Positions 25,201 through 32,198 of a DNA stretch of 64,000 nt are shown here, in pieces. This DNA comes from Thiohalomonas sp963783235. Lineage in GTDB: Bacteria > Pseudomonadota > Gammaproteobacteria > Thiohalomonadales > Thiohalomonadaceae. How positions within the stretch are numbered: the stretch's first letter is position 1; every line of letters starts with the position of its first letter. The notes under the pieces are model-generated. The model did no database searches, was not told the DNA's origin, and worked only from the letters and a program-made list of their open reading frames with translations. The position numbers and the translations under genes are program-made. The stretch spans positions 1,922,001-1,986,000 of the forward strand of contig CAWAMN010000001.1 of NCBI GenBank assembly GCA_963783235.1, written 5' to 3'.

Positions 25201-25706
25201 GCTCAAGCACACCTATCACCACGGCGGACCTCTACGATGCAACGGCTAACCTCATCCAGGATGGAACGGATGCCGAGAAGGCTGCCGCGGAGGCGGCGCT
25301 AGCCGCCACTACCAATTCGGGTTGGTATATCGACCTGGCATCCGGCGAAAAGGTGGTTTCCAGTGCGGTCACGCTCGCCGGCAATACCTTCTTCAACACC
25401 AATCAGCCCATCCTGAACTCGACCAAGAGCTGCATCGCGAGTCTGGGGACCGCGCGCAACTACATCGTCAGCTACAAGGACGCCCGGGCGACCACCGAGC
25501 TTAACCAGTCCGAGGGCCTCACCATTGGCGACCGCTGGGGCGATGTGGCTGGCGGCGGCTTCCCGCCCTCGCCGGTGCCGGTCATCGTCGAAATCGATGG
25601 CAAGAAGTATCAGGCGGTGGTCTCCGGTACCAAAGTCCTTACACCGCCGAACGTGCAGTTGGAGCGCCGCGAGCGGGTGTATTGGTACCGTCCGGGCATT
25701 GACTGA
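22230..25706 (+). CDS. pilY1: Type IV pilus tip adhesin PilY1
   Basis: 1158 residues with a signal peptide (LGCLLAATGPVCA). Residues about 40-440 form a von Willebrand A-like domain starting NILFLLDNSANW; its MIDAS is degenerate (DNSAN rather than DxSxS). It is interrupted at about 129-249 by two repeats of a W-x-Y-x-VGEYVVP / YRVGDYVVP type. From about 590 comes the PilY1 beta-propeller, with a calcium loop near 621-635 (DEDNDGEFDD) and blades such as IIAFYGANDGTIRAV, RRGGRLLYALDVSD and LYVGDTGGQVWRANI. It is an exported, tip-located adhesin and regulator of pilus extension and retraction. It is the only PilY1 for the three pilin modules and ends just before a terminator. Confidence 0.94.
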   Translation: MYRKKITASALGCLLAATGPVCAEDIDLFLNPPQGVATTPNILFLLDNSANWGAAQYTHAESGLNIAKRDIIHQALYQVVTSPEFTDKVRIGLMTFASGDGGKVTSAVEQLTEPHQTELGNQIFGARIWQPNVTYSRVWQPNTTYEVGEYVVPTTPNGSYYMVPFGGGGTTGDTEPAWSAFVTDGATFKEAGTDAGYRVGDYVVPTSPNGYYYEVTTSGTAASSEPTWPGSGGSVESSFGVTYTTEAKLDDNIEKIPSYNNAPYALMMNEAYLYFKGDAPREGTEDGDHDPDAVLNGLYVSPAYDSCAENVIVLLANGEPDSGENNTAEAILDGYGGKLNSDPIPLEPKNYESNWGDEFARFMASSDVVIDDLKEGKQNITTYVVNVVDKAEINTKPEQAAATFLASMAENGGGRPYYAKTVEDLIVAIKDIINKINAASSVFASTTLPVSVNVRGTNLNQVYMGVFRPDDTALPRWVGNLKLYKLAIKEGTETLILADSNDLKAEDEKGGFIIDDAVSYWTTPSTFWDFHQDYDPSDSPDGKIVEKGAVAQNLRDATTRNVYTCTGNCGPGDALSGTPFATTNDNITPTALNAASVAERDDIINWTRGVDLKKDENGVYIDEDNDGEFDDMRVSIHGDVLHSRPAVINYNRNPANVVDGVTVQDEDDIIAFYGANDGTIRAVYGGKSDQDDGDAGDANDGDEIWAFIPEEFFGELKTLYDNDTAINNGGYKPYFADGHIGVYLHDANGDHAYKVADGDKVYLYFSMRRGGRLLYALDVSDPVNPKLLWKRSSGDTGYAEMGQTWSEPKVATLNLDLNGTGTATPTTVLIFGAGYDSAAEDPSATSQGTATMGRGIFVVDAATGDVIWQAGPTGTDSSTFEPVADMTYPIPSNVTVLDTDTNSYEDRLYVGDTGGQVWRANIGDPDPANWTVGKLATLADHSTTAGYRKFLYAPDVVYGNAFDYVLLGSGDREHPDDTTVLNRFYMLKDRSSSTPITTADLYDATANLIQDGTDAEKAAAEAALAATTNSGWYIDLASGEKVVSSAVTLAGNTFFNTNQPILNSTKSCIASLGTARNYIVSYKDARATTELNQSEGLTIGDRWGDVAGGGFPPSPVPVIVEIDGKKYQAVVSGTKVLTPPNVQLERRERVYWYRPGID

Positions 25707-25716
25707 TGACTAACCG

Positions 25717-25743
25717 GCCCGGGGCGTTGCGCCCCGGGCTTTT
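25717..25743 (+). terminator. Rho-independent terminator of the pilY1 operon
   Basis: A 9-bp GC stem (GCCCGGGGC with GCCCCGGGC, 5-nt loop) is followed by four T residues, 10 bp after the pilY1 stop. The convergent ispH ends at 25742, so the hairpin may serve both directions. Confidence 0.8.
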
Positions 25744-26683
25744 ACCTGCCCTTTTCCAGCTCCCTGGGAAGTTTGAAGATCATGTTTTCTTCGCGGCCGC
25801 GCATATTGGTCACTTCGCCGCCGGAACGCCGCAGCCGTTCAATTACCCCTTCCACCAGGACCTCCGGGGCGGAGGCACCGGCCGTAATGCCGATGACATT
25901 CGCCTCCGTTAGCCAGTCGTCGCTGATATCCTCGGCATCATCGATGAGGTAGGCGGGTGTGCCGCGGCGCTCCGCCACTTCGCGCAGGCGGTTGGAGTTG
26001 GAACTGTTGGGGGAGCCGACCACCAAAACCGCATCACACTGGTCCGCCAACTCCTTGACCGCATCCTGACGGTTCTGGGTGGCGTAACAGATATCCTCCT
26101 TCCTGGCGCCGGCAATCGATGGAAATCGACGCTTCAGGGCATCGATCACCACGCGGGCATCATCCATGGAGAGTGTGGTCTGGGTAACAAAACCGAGGTG
26201 TTCGGGGTCCCGGATCTCAAGGTGCTCCACATCGTCCGGAGTCTCGACCAGATAAATGCCCCCGCCGCCGGCCAAGGCATCGTACTGACCCATGGTGCCT
26301 TCCACCTCGGGGTGTCCCTCGTGGCCAATCAAGACAACTTCATGGCCGGCTTTGGCGTGGCGCATGACCTCCAGGTGTACTTTGGTCACCAGAGGACAAG
26401 TGGCATCAAACACGCGTAAGCCGCGCTGCCGGGCCTCATCCTGAACGCGGCGCGATACGCCGTGGGCGCTGAACACAACGGTGGCGCCATCGGGCACATC
26501 ATCGAGCTCCTCAACGAACACCGCCCCCAAATCTCGCAACCGCTCCACCACGAACCGGTTATGAACCACCTCATGGCGGACATACACCGGAGCCTCGAAA
26601 AGTTCGAGGACCCGTTCGACGATATCGATGGCCCGGTCCACCCCGGCACAGAAACCTCGGGGATTGGCGAGAAGAATTTGCAT
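25742..26683 (-). CDS. ispH: 4-hydroxy-3-methylbut-2-enyl diphosphate reductase
   Basis: 313 residues. Last enzyme of the MEP isoprenoid pathway; it reduces HMBPP to IPP and DMAPP with a [4Fe-4S] cluster. The three cluster cysteines are present: C12 (NPRGFCAGV), C96 (FDATCPLVTKVH) and C199 (EDICYATQNRQ). Glu126, the proton donor, lies in HEGHPEVEGT. It is the distal gene of the ribF-ileS-lspA-fkpB-ispH operon and is 58 bp from fkpB. The same gene order is seen in P. aeruginosa and E. coli. Confidence 0.97.
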   Translation of the reverse strand: MQILLANPRGFCAGVDRAIDIVERVLELFEAPVYVRHEVVHNRFVVERLRDLGAVFVEELDDVPDGATVVFSAHGVSRRVQDEARQRGLRVFDATCPLVTKVHLEVMRHAKAGHEVVLIGHEGHPEVEGTMGQYDALAGGGGIYLVETPDDVEHLEIRDPEHLGFVTQTTLSMDDARVVIDALKRRFPSIAGARKEDICYATQNRQDAVKELADQCDAVLVVGSPNSSNSNRLREVAERRGTPAYLIDDAEDISDDWLTEANVIGITAGASAPEVLVEGVIERLRRSGGEVTNMRGREENMIFKLPRELEKGR

Positions 26684-26741
26684 AACGGTTGTTCCTTGGG
26701 GCTTTTAATCACCGCGCTGGCGGCCTGCCCCAGTATGGCAC

Positions 26742-27182
26742 CTATTCGACCGAGAGGATTTCCACCTCGAAGTTGAGGGTATGCCCGGCCAAGGGATGGT
26801 TGAAGTCCACCTGAACCGATTCACCATCGGCATCTAACACCATAGCGGGCACCTCTTCACCCGAGGGCGTGGTAAAACCGATAATGGTGCCCTGCTCCAG
26901 CGACATGGCGGAGGGAAATTGGTCGCGGGGCATGGTATGGACGTTTTCGGTGTCCCGAAACCCGAATCCCTGCTCCGGGGTTACCCGGAGGCTGGCACTC
27001 TCTCCGGCCGCCATCCCCCTCAGCAGGGTTTCCAGCCCGAAAAGGAGGGTGCCATCGCCCATCGTGAATTCGAGCGGCTCTTCGCTATCGCTCTCGTCGG
27101 CGACGGTCCCGTCTTCCAGAACCATACGATAACGCAGCATCACCCGTGATCCGGGACCGATGAGTTTGGCGGATTCGATCAT
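26742..27182 (-). CDS. fkpB: FKBP-type peptidyl-prolyl isomerase FkpB (SlpA)
   Basis: 146 residues. The FKBP fold is split by an insert-in-flap domain as in SlyD/SlpA: VMLRYRMVLEDGTVADES, MGDGTLLFGLETLLRGMAAG and the flap segment GFRDTENVHTMPRDQFPSAM. It ends LAGHTLNFEVEILSVE. It lacks the His-rich tail of SlyD. The open frame runs up to 27383, but this part overlaps lspA; the ATG at 27182 overlaps the lspA stop by 4 bp and gives the family N-terminus. Confidence 0.92.
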   Translation of the reverse strand: MIESAKLIGPGSRVMLRYRMVLEDGTVADESDSEEPLEFTMGDGTLLFGLETLLRGMAAGESASLRVTPEQGFGFRDTENVHTMPRDQFPSAMSLEQGTIIGFTTPSGEEVPAMVLDADGESVQVDFNHPLAGHTLNFEVEILSVE

Positions 27183-27658
27183 GCCCGACGGTGCCCCCGA
27201 AAAGTGTCGATGATCAGCATCGCCGCACCGATCGTGATCGCCGCGTCGGCGACATTGAAGGCGGGCCAATGCCAACGGCCATAGAAGACGTCGATGAAAT
27301 CGATGACGTAGCCCAGCACAACCCGGTCCCAGACATTGCCCAAGGCGCCGCCGAGTACCAATGCAAGCGCTGCCGCCAGCCAAGCCTGCCCGGCTTTCAG
27401 CTTGCGCATCCAGGTCACGATAACGGCACTGATCACCACGGCCAGAACCACGAAAAGCCAGCGCTGCCAGCCGCCGGCATCGCTCAATAAGCTAAAGGCC
27501 GCCCCCGTGTTGTGCATCAGGGTGAAATTCAGCATCGGGATCAGCGCCACCGGCTCGTGCAATTCCAGAAAATGGCTGGCCAGCCATTTGGAGCCCTGGT
27601 CCAACACCACCACCACGACTGACAACCAGAGCCATTTCAGCATATTTGTCCGGTTCAT
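27179..27658 (-). CDS. lspA: Lipoprotein signal peptidase (signal peptidase II)
   Basis: 159 residues with four transmembrane segments. The two catalytic aspartates of this aspartyl protease are in GNVWDRVVLGYVIDFIDV and FNVADAAITIGA. It removes the signal peptide of diacylglyceryl-prolipoproteins in the inner membrane, upstream of the Lnt step encoded at 55588. It overlaps fkpB by 4 bp. The gap to ileS is filled almost entirely by a repeat element, and no Shine-Dalgarno sequence is visible before the ATG. Confidence 0.96.
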   Translation of the reverse strand: MNRTNMLKWLWLSVVVVVLDQGSKWLASHFLELHEPVALIPMLNFTLMHNTGAAFSLLSDAGGWQRWLFVVLAVVISAVIVTWMRKLKAGQAWLAAALALVLGGALGNVWDRVVLGYVIDFIDVFYGRWHWPAFNVADAAITIGAAMLIIDTFRGHRRA

Positions 27659-27664
27659 AGATTA

Positions 27665-27740
27665 ACCACGGGGTACACGGGGAGCACGGGGACAAACCGA
27701 CTTTTGAAAAAAGCCCCGGGTTCCCCGTGCCCCCCGTGGT
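27665..27740. repeat. Palindromic 9-mer-triad element E1 between ileS and lspA
   Basis: Left end: ACCACGGGG, TACACGGGG, AGCACGGGG in tandem (27665-27691). Right end, read on the minus strand from 27740: ACCACGGGG, GGCACGGGG, then AACCCGGGG. The arms are inverted and enclose about 20 bp. The element leaves 6 bp to the lspA start and 8 bp to the ileS stop, so the ileS-lspA transcript must carry this strong hairpin. Confidence 0.8.
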
Positions 27741-27748
27741 TAGCTCGA

Positions 27749-30589
27749 CTAGGCGAACTGCCGCTCTTCGCCCTCACCCACTACGTTTTCCACGCAGCGG
27801 CCGCAGAGCTCCGGATGCTCCTCATGGGCCCCGACGTCTTCGCGGTGGTGCCAGCAGCGCACGCACTTGGCGTGCTCCGAAGGGGCCACGGCGACCCAAA
27901 TCTCATCGTTGTTGGACAAGGTGTAGTGGGCGCCCTCTGGCGGGGGGCTGTCGGCCTCGTGCAGCCGGGCATAGGAGGTGATCAGTACGAAACGGAGTTC
28001 ATCACCGAGCTGCGCCAACTTGTCGTGCACTTCACGGCCGCAGTAAAGGTCCACCTCCGCATCGAGGGAGCTGCCGATGCCGCCTGCAACGCGCAACTGC
28101 TCCAGCTCCTTGCTGACCGCCTCGCGTACCTCCAGCACCTCGCCCCAATACGCCAGGTCCATACCCCCGAGATCGCCCAGTTCGGGGAACTCATGCCATG
28201 TGGACAGGAAGATCGAATCGGACCTCTCGCCCGGGATCTGTTTCCAGATCTCCTCGGCGGTGAAGCTCAGGATCGGTGCCAACCAGCGGGAGAGGGCCTC
28301 GACGATGTGGTAAAGCGCCGTCTGCGCCGAACGCCTCGCCAGACTGTCGGGCTGGGTGGTGTACTGCCGATCCTTGATGATATCGAGGTAGAAGGCGCCC
28401 ATGTCCACGGCGCAGAAGTTGTGCACCTTCTGATAGATCTGATGGAACTCGTAGGCGTCGTAGGCGCGAACAAGCTCCTCCTGCAGGCGCTCCGTGCGCA
28501 GTACCGCCCAGCGGTCCAATGGCAGCATCTCCGGGCCGGCGACCTTATGCTGTGCGGGGTCGAAACCGGCCAGATTCGCCAGAAGAAAGCGGGCGGTATT
28601 GCGAATGCGACGATAGGCATCCGCCGTGCGCTTGAGGATCTCATCGGAGACCGCCATTTCGGCCCGGTAATCGGCCGAGGCCACCCACAGCCGCAGGATG
28701 TCGGCCCCCAGCGTGCCCACCACCTTTTGCGGGGCCACCACGTTGCCCTTGGACTTGGACATCTTCTGGCCCTTGGCGTCCACCGTGAAGCCGTGCGTGA
28801 GCACTGACTTATAGGGGGCCCGCCCCTGGGTGGCTACCGAGGTGAGCAGCGAGGACTGGAACCAGCCACGGTGCTGATCGGAACCCTCCAGGTAGAGGTC
28901 AGCCGGGGAGTGCAGGTCTTCACGGCGGTCCAGCACGCAGGCGTGAGTCACACCGGAATCAAACCAGACATCCAGCGTATCGGTGACCTTGTCGTAATCG
29001 GCTGCCGAGCCACCGAGCAGTTCCGCCGGGTCCAGATCGAACCAGGCATCGACCCCGCCCTGCTCCACCTTTTCAGCCACCTTTTCGATCAGCTCCGGGG
29101 TTTCGGGGTGGAGGTCGCCCGTGTTCTTGTTGACGAACAGCGCGATGGGCACGCCCCAGGTGCGCTGGCGGGAGATGCACCAGTCGGGTCGATTCTCCAC
29201 CATGCCCTTGATCCGCGCCTCGCCCCAATCCGGCTTCCACTCAGTCTTTTTGATCTCCTCCAGTGCTGATTCACGCAGCCCCTCCTGCTCCATGGAGATG
29301 AACCACTGGGGCGTCGCCCGGAAGATGATTGGGATCTTGTGGCGCCAGCAGTGCGGATAGCTGTGGCGCAGCCGCTCGGCATGGACCAGCTTGCCCCCGG
29401 TCTTGAGCACTTCGATGACCTCTTCATTGGCGCTCAGGACGAACTTGCCGGCAAAGAGAGGGGTCTCCGGCAGGAATTTGCCATCGCCGCCTACGGGGTT
29501 ATCCACCGGCAGGTGATATTTGATGCCGACCGCATAGTCCTCCTGACCGTGCCCGGGGGCGGTGTGCACGGCGCCGGTACCGGCCTCCAGGGTGACGTGA
29601 TCGCCCAGGATGATCGGCACCTCACGATCGTAAAAGGGATGCTTGAGTTTCAGCCCCTCCAGGTCCGAGCCGCGGCAGTAGGCAATGACCCGATAATCCT
29701 CCACGTCCCAGCGGCCCATCACCTCTTTTAGCATCGCCTCGGCGATCACCAACCGTTCGGGACCGTGCTCATGCACGCCGTCGCACTGCACCACGGCGTA
29801 CTCCAGTTCCGGATTGAGGGCGACGGCCTGGTTGGCCGGCAGTGTCCAGGGTGTGGTGGTCCAGATGACCACCGAGAGCGGCCCCTCCCCGTGGTGATTC
29901 TCGACGTGATGGCAGCGTTCGATAAACAGACCATCATCCATCACCTCAAAACGCACATCGATGGCCGGGGAGGTCTTGTCCTCGTACTCCACCTCCGCCT
30001 CGGCCAGCGCCGAGCCGCAATCGGTGCACCAGTGCACGGGTTTGAACCCCTTGTGCAGGTGCCCCTTTTCGATAATGCGCCCGAGCGTGCGGATGATGTC
30101 CGCCTCGAAGCGGTAGTCCATGGTCAGGTAGGGATTGTCCCAATCCCCGAACACACCCAGGCGCTTGAAATCCTTGCGCTGACCCTCGACCTGCTCGGCG
30201 GCGTACTCGCGGCACTTCTGGCGAAACTCGTGGGTTTTCACCGTCACGCCCGGCTTGCCGATGGAGCGCTCCACTTGCAGCTCGATGGGCAGACCGTGGC
30301 AGTCCCAGCCCGGGACATAGGGTGCGTCATAGCCGGAGAGGGTCTTGGCCTTGACGATAATGTCCTTCAGGACCTTGTTCACCGCATGGCCGATGTGAAT
30401 GTCCCCGTTCGCGTAGGGAGGGCCATCGTGCAGAATGAACTTCTCGCGCCCGGCACAGACCTTTCGGATCTGTCCGTAGAGGTCCTTGCCCTCCCAGGCG
30501 GCCAGCCAGTCCGGCTCACGCTTGGCCAGATTGCCGCGCATGGGAAAATCCGTCTTCGGAAGGTTCAGCGTATTCTTGTAATCAGCCAT
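27749..30589 (-). CDS. ileS: Isoleucyl-tRNA synthetase
   Basis: 946 residues, class I synthetase. HIGH motif at 65-68 in PPYANGDIHIGHAVNK, KMSKS near residue 610 (GQKMSKSKGN), the editing domain with WTTTPWTLPANQAV, and a C-terminal zinc ribbon (CVRCWHH and CGRCVENV) as in the bacterial type I enzyme. It charges tRNA-Ile and hydrolyses Val-tRNA-Ile. It stands between ribF and lspA, separated from each by a 9-mer-triad repeat element (450 bp and 76 bp). Confidence 0.98.
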   Translation of the reverse strand: MADYKNTLNLPKTDFPMRGNLAKREPDWLAAWEGKDLYGQIRKVCAGREKFILHDGPPYANGDIHIGHAVNKVLKDIIVKAKTLSGYDAPYVPGWDCHGLPIELQVERSIGKPGVTVKTHEFRQKCREYAAEQVEGQRKDFKRLGVFGDWDNPYLTMDYRFEADIIRTLGRIIEKGHLHKGFKPVHWCTDCGSALAEAEVEYEDKTSPAIDVRFEVMDDGLFIERCHHVENHHGEGPLSVVIWTTTPWTLPANQAVALNPELEYAVVQCDGVHEHGPERLVIAEAMLKEVMGRWDVEDYRVIAYCRGSDLEGLKLKHPFYDREVPIILGDHVTLEAGTGAVHTAPGHGQEDYAVGIKYHLPVDNPVGGDGKFLPETPLFAGKFVLSANEEVIEVLKTGGKLVHAERLRHSYPHCWRHKIPIIFRATPQWFISMEQEGLRESALEEIKKTEWKPDWGEARIKGMVENRPDWCISRQRTWGVPIALFVNKNTGDLHPETPELIEKVAEKVEQGGVDAWFDLDPAELLGGSAADYDKVTDTLDVWFDSGVTHACVLDRREDLHSPADLYLEGSDQHRGWFQSSLLTSVATQGRAPYKSVLTHGFTVDAKGQKMSKSKGNVVAPQKVVGTLGADILRLWVASADYRAEMAVSDEILKRTADAYRRIRNTARFLLANLAGFDPAQHKVAGPEMLPLDRWAVLRTERLQEELVRAYDAYEFHQIYQKVHNFCAVDMGAFYLDIIKDRQYTTQPDSLARRSAQTALYHIVEALSRWLAPILSFTAEEIWKQIPGERSDSIFLSTWHEFPELGDLGGMDLAYWGEVLEVREAVSKELEQLRVAGGIGSSLDAEVDLYCGREVHDKLAQLGDELRFVLITSYARLHEADSPPPEGAHYTLSNNDEIWVAVAPSEHAKCVRCWHHREDVGAHEEHPELCGRCVENVVGEGEERQFA

Positions 30590-30599
30590 TTTGATAAAT

Positions 30600-31007
30600 T
30601 CACCGCAGAGGCGCAGAGTTCGCAGAGAACTTCATTGAGTTCGCTAGGCGCTTGACGCCCCGTATTAGTACCGGGACATTGAAATTGATGAGAAGCCCCA
30701 GCTTCATGTTGGTTAACCTTAAGTACGTCAGTACTTGAGCTTCGTGCACCGATGTTAGGCTATCTACGGCCTTTAGCTCCACCAAAAGCCGGTTTTCAAC
30801 AACCAGATCCAGCCGGTACCCACAATCGAGCCTCACGCCTTTGTAGACTACCGGCAATTTGCGCTGCCGCTCAAAAGAGAGCCCCAGAATGTCCAGCTCA
30901 CGACAGAGGCAAGCTTCATAAGTCGACTCCAGAAGCCCCGGCCCCACGCTCCTGTGAACCTCGATCGCTGCCCCGATCACTTTCCCTGAAAGGTCGTTCA
31001 AGTCCAT
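30600..31007 (-). CDS. GxxExxY-family protein (PD-(D/E)XK nuclease-like)
   Basis: 135 residues. The family-naming motif is at 24-30 (GPGLLESTY region: G24, E27, Y30), and a PD-(D/E)XK-type core follows: D61/D67 in LDCGYRLDLVVENR and E77-L-K79 in LLVELKAV. Such proteins (Pfam PDDEXK_3) are predicted nucleases of unknown role. The gene lies inside a 450-bp element bounded by 29-bp inverted repeats; its last codons (FSANSAPLR stop) are encoded by the left repeat itself, so gene and element are inseparable. It is on the operon strand between ribF and ileS. The function in the cell is not known. Confidence 0.88.
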   Translation of the reverse strand: MDLNDLSGKVIGAAIEVHRSVGPGLLESTYEACLCRELDILGLSFERQRKLPVVYKGVRLDCGYRLDLVVENRLLVELKAVDSLTSVHEAQVLTYLRLTNMKLGLLINFNVPVLIRGVKRLANSMKFSANSAPLR

Positions 31008-31051
31008 TTTGAATTCCCTGGTGTTCTCTGCGAACTCAGCGCCTCTGCGGT
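30602..31051. mobile_element. 9-mer-triad element E2 carrying the GxxExxY gene
   Basis: Inverted repeats of 29 bp at 30602-30630 and 31023-31051 match in 28 positions. Each is built of three 9-mers of the type ACCGCAGAG, GCGCAGAGT, TCGCAGAGA. The right end abuts the ribF stop codon (31053-31055) and the left end lies 12 bp from the ileS start. The only gene inside is the GxxExxY nuclease-like gene. No target duplication is evident. Confidence 0.7.
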
Positions 31052-31052
31052 T

Positions 31053-31985
31053 TCATTTTCTTGTATCGAAAAACCACCGCGCGTCCGCTGAGTCCTTTTC
31101 AATCTGCGCCTTCAGGGCCTCGAAGGATTCGAAGCGTTTTTCGGGGCGGATGCGTTTCAGGAAATCCACCTGCACATGCCGGCCGTAGATATCGCCGGAG
31201 AAGTCGAACAGGTGTACTTCCAGAAGCGAACGGCTGCCGTCCACCGTAGGCCGCTTGCCCACATTCGCCACACCGGGCACCGGTTCGCCCTGGATGCCGA
31301 ACATCTCCACGGCGAACACGCCATCCACCGGCGCGACCATGCGATGCATCTTGATGTTCGCCGTCGGAAATCCGATCGAACGACCACGCTGATCGCCATG
31401 CACTACCCGGCCGCACATCCGATAGGGTCGCCCCAGGAGTTGCTCGGCCGCGTCCAGTTCCCCTTTTTTCAGGGCCTCCCGAATCCGGGTGCTGCTCACC
31501 CGCTCCTCGCCCAGACTCAATGTATGCATATTGACCACATCGAAGTCATGGTCCCGGCCGGCCGTTTGCAGCATACCGAAATCGCCCTCCCGCCCCGCAC
31601 CGAAATGGAAGTCGTCACCGACCACCAAATAGCGGACCCCCAACCCGTCCACCAGAACGCGTCGAATAAAGGACTCCGCTGAGAGTCCGGCCAGCATCCG
31701 ATTAAACGGCAACACCAACAGGCAATCGACCGAATAGCGCTGCATCGCCTTGGCCTTCTCCCGAAACCGGGTCAGCCTGGGGGGTGCGGATTCCGGCGCG
31801 AAATACTCCCGGGAAAGCGGCTCAAAGGTGATGACCACGGTCGGCAGACACAGCTCCGCGCCCTTTTCGGCCAACTGCCCAAGGACCGCCTGATGGCCGA
31901 GGTGAACGCCATCGAAATTACCGATAGTCGCCACGCTGCCGCGATGGTGGGGCTTAAGGTTGTGCAGACCGCGAATCAGTTCCAT
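31053..31985 (-). CDS. ribF: Bifunctional riboflavin kinase / FAD synthetase
   Basis: 310 residues, the usual length. The N-terminal FMN adenylyltransferase domain has the nucleotidyl transferase motif ATIGNFDGVHLGHQAVL and later VSSTRIREALKKGEL; the C-terminal kinase domain has GRPYRMCGRVVHGDQRGRSI, GFPTANIK and VANVGKRPTVDG. It makes FMN and FAD from riboflavin. The open frame extends to 32132, but the ATG at 31985 gives the family start MELIRGLHNLKPHHRG. Operon with ileS, now separated by element E2. Confidence 0.96.
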   Translation of the reverse strand: MELIRGLHNLKPHHRGSVATIGNFDGVHLGHQAVLGQLAEKGAELCLPTVVITFEPLSREYFAPESAPPRLTRFREKAKAMQRYSVDCLLVLPFNRMLAGLSAESFIRRVLVDGLGVRYLVVGDDFHFGAGREGDFGMLQTAGRDHDFDVVNMHTLSLGEERVSSTRIREALKKGELDAAEQLLGRPYRMCGRVVHGDQRGRSIGFPTANIKMHRMVAPVDGVFAVEMFGIQGEPVPGVANVGKRPTVDGSRSLLEVHLFDFSGDIYGRHVQVDFLKRIRPEKRFESFEALKAQIEKDSADARWFFDTRK

Positions 31986-32065
31986 GGACGAACGCGCCGA
32001 ACGGGAAATCGGTAAGTATACCGCAAGGTTATGGGGCACCGCGATGGGCAAGCGGCACCCATCCT

Positions 32066-32180
32066 TGCAGGAGCGGCATCCTGCCGCGATGCAGTGCCGA
32101 TCGGAGCCTTTCGCGGCTGGAAGCCGCACCACCAGTCGGGGCCGGCGGAATTGTCTGTAGGAGCGGCATCCTGCCGCGAT
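32066..32180. repeat. REP-like palindromic repeats, two direct copies
   Basis: The palindromic unit GGAGCGGCATCCTGCCGCGAT occurs (here written to its first 20: GGAGCGGCATCCTGCCGCGA) at 32070-32090 and 32160-32180, preceded by TGCA or TGTA. Between them lies a third small palindrome, GCGGCTGGAAGCCGC (32113-32127). The unit resembles REP sequences of pseudomonads, which are bulge-stem palindromes spread by RAYT transposases. A further copy is at 44790. No RAYT gene is in the window. Confidence 0.7.
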
Positions 32181-32198
32181 TTGTTGGCAGCTGGGCCC

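Noticed and set aside
27665..27740. Tandem 9-mers ACCACGGGG / GACACGGGG as a possible CRISPR or tandem-repeat array
   Set aside because: Only three units per arm, no unique spacers, and the arms are inverted with respect to each other; no cas genes.
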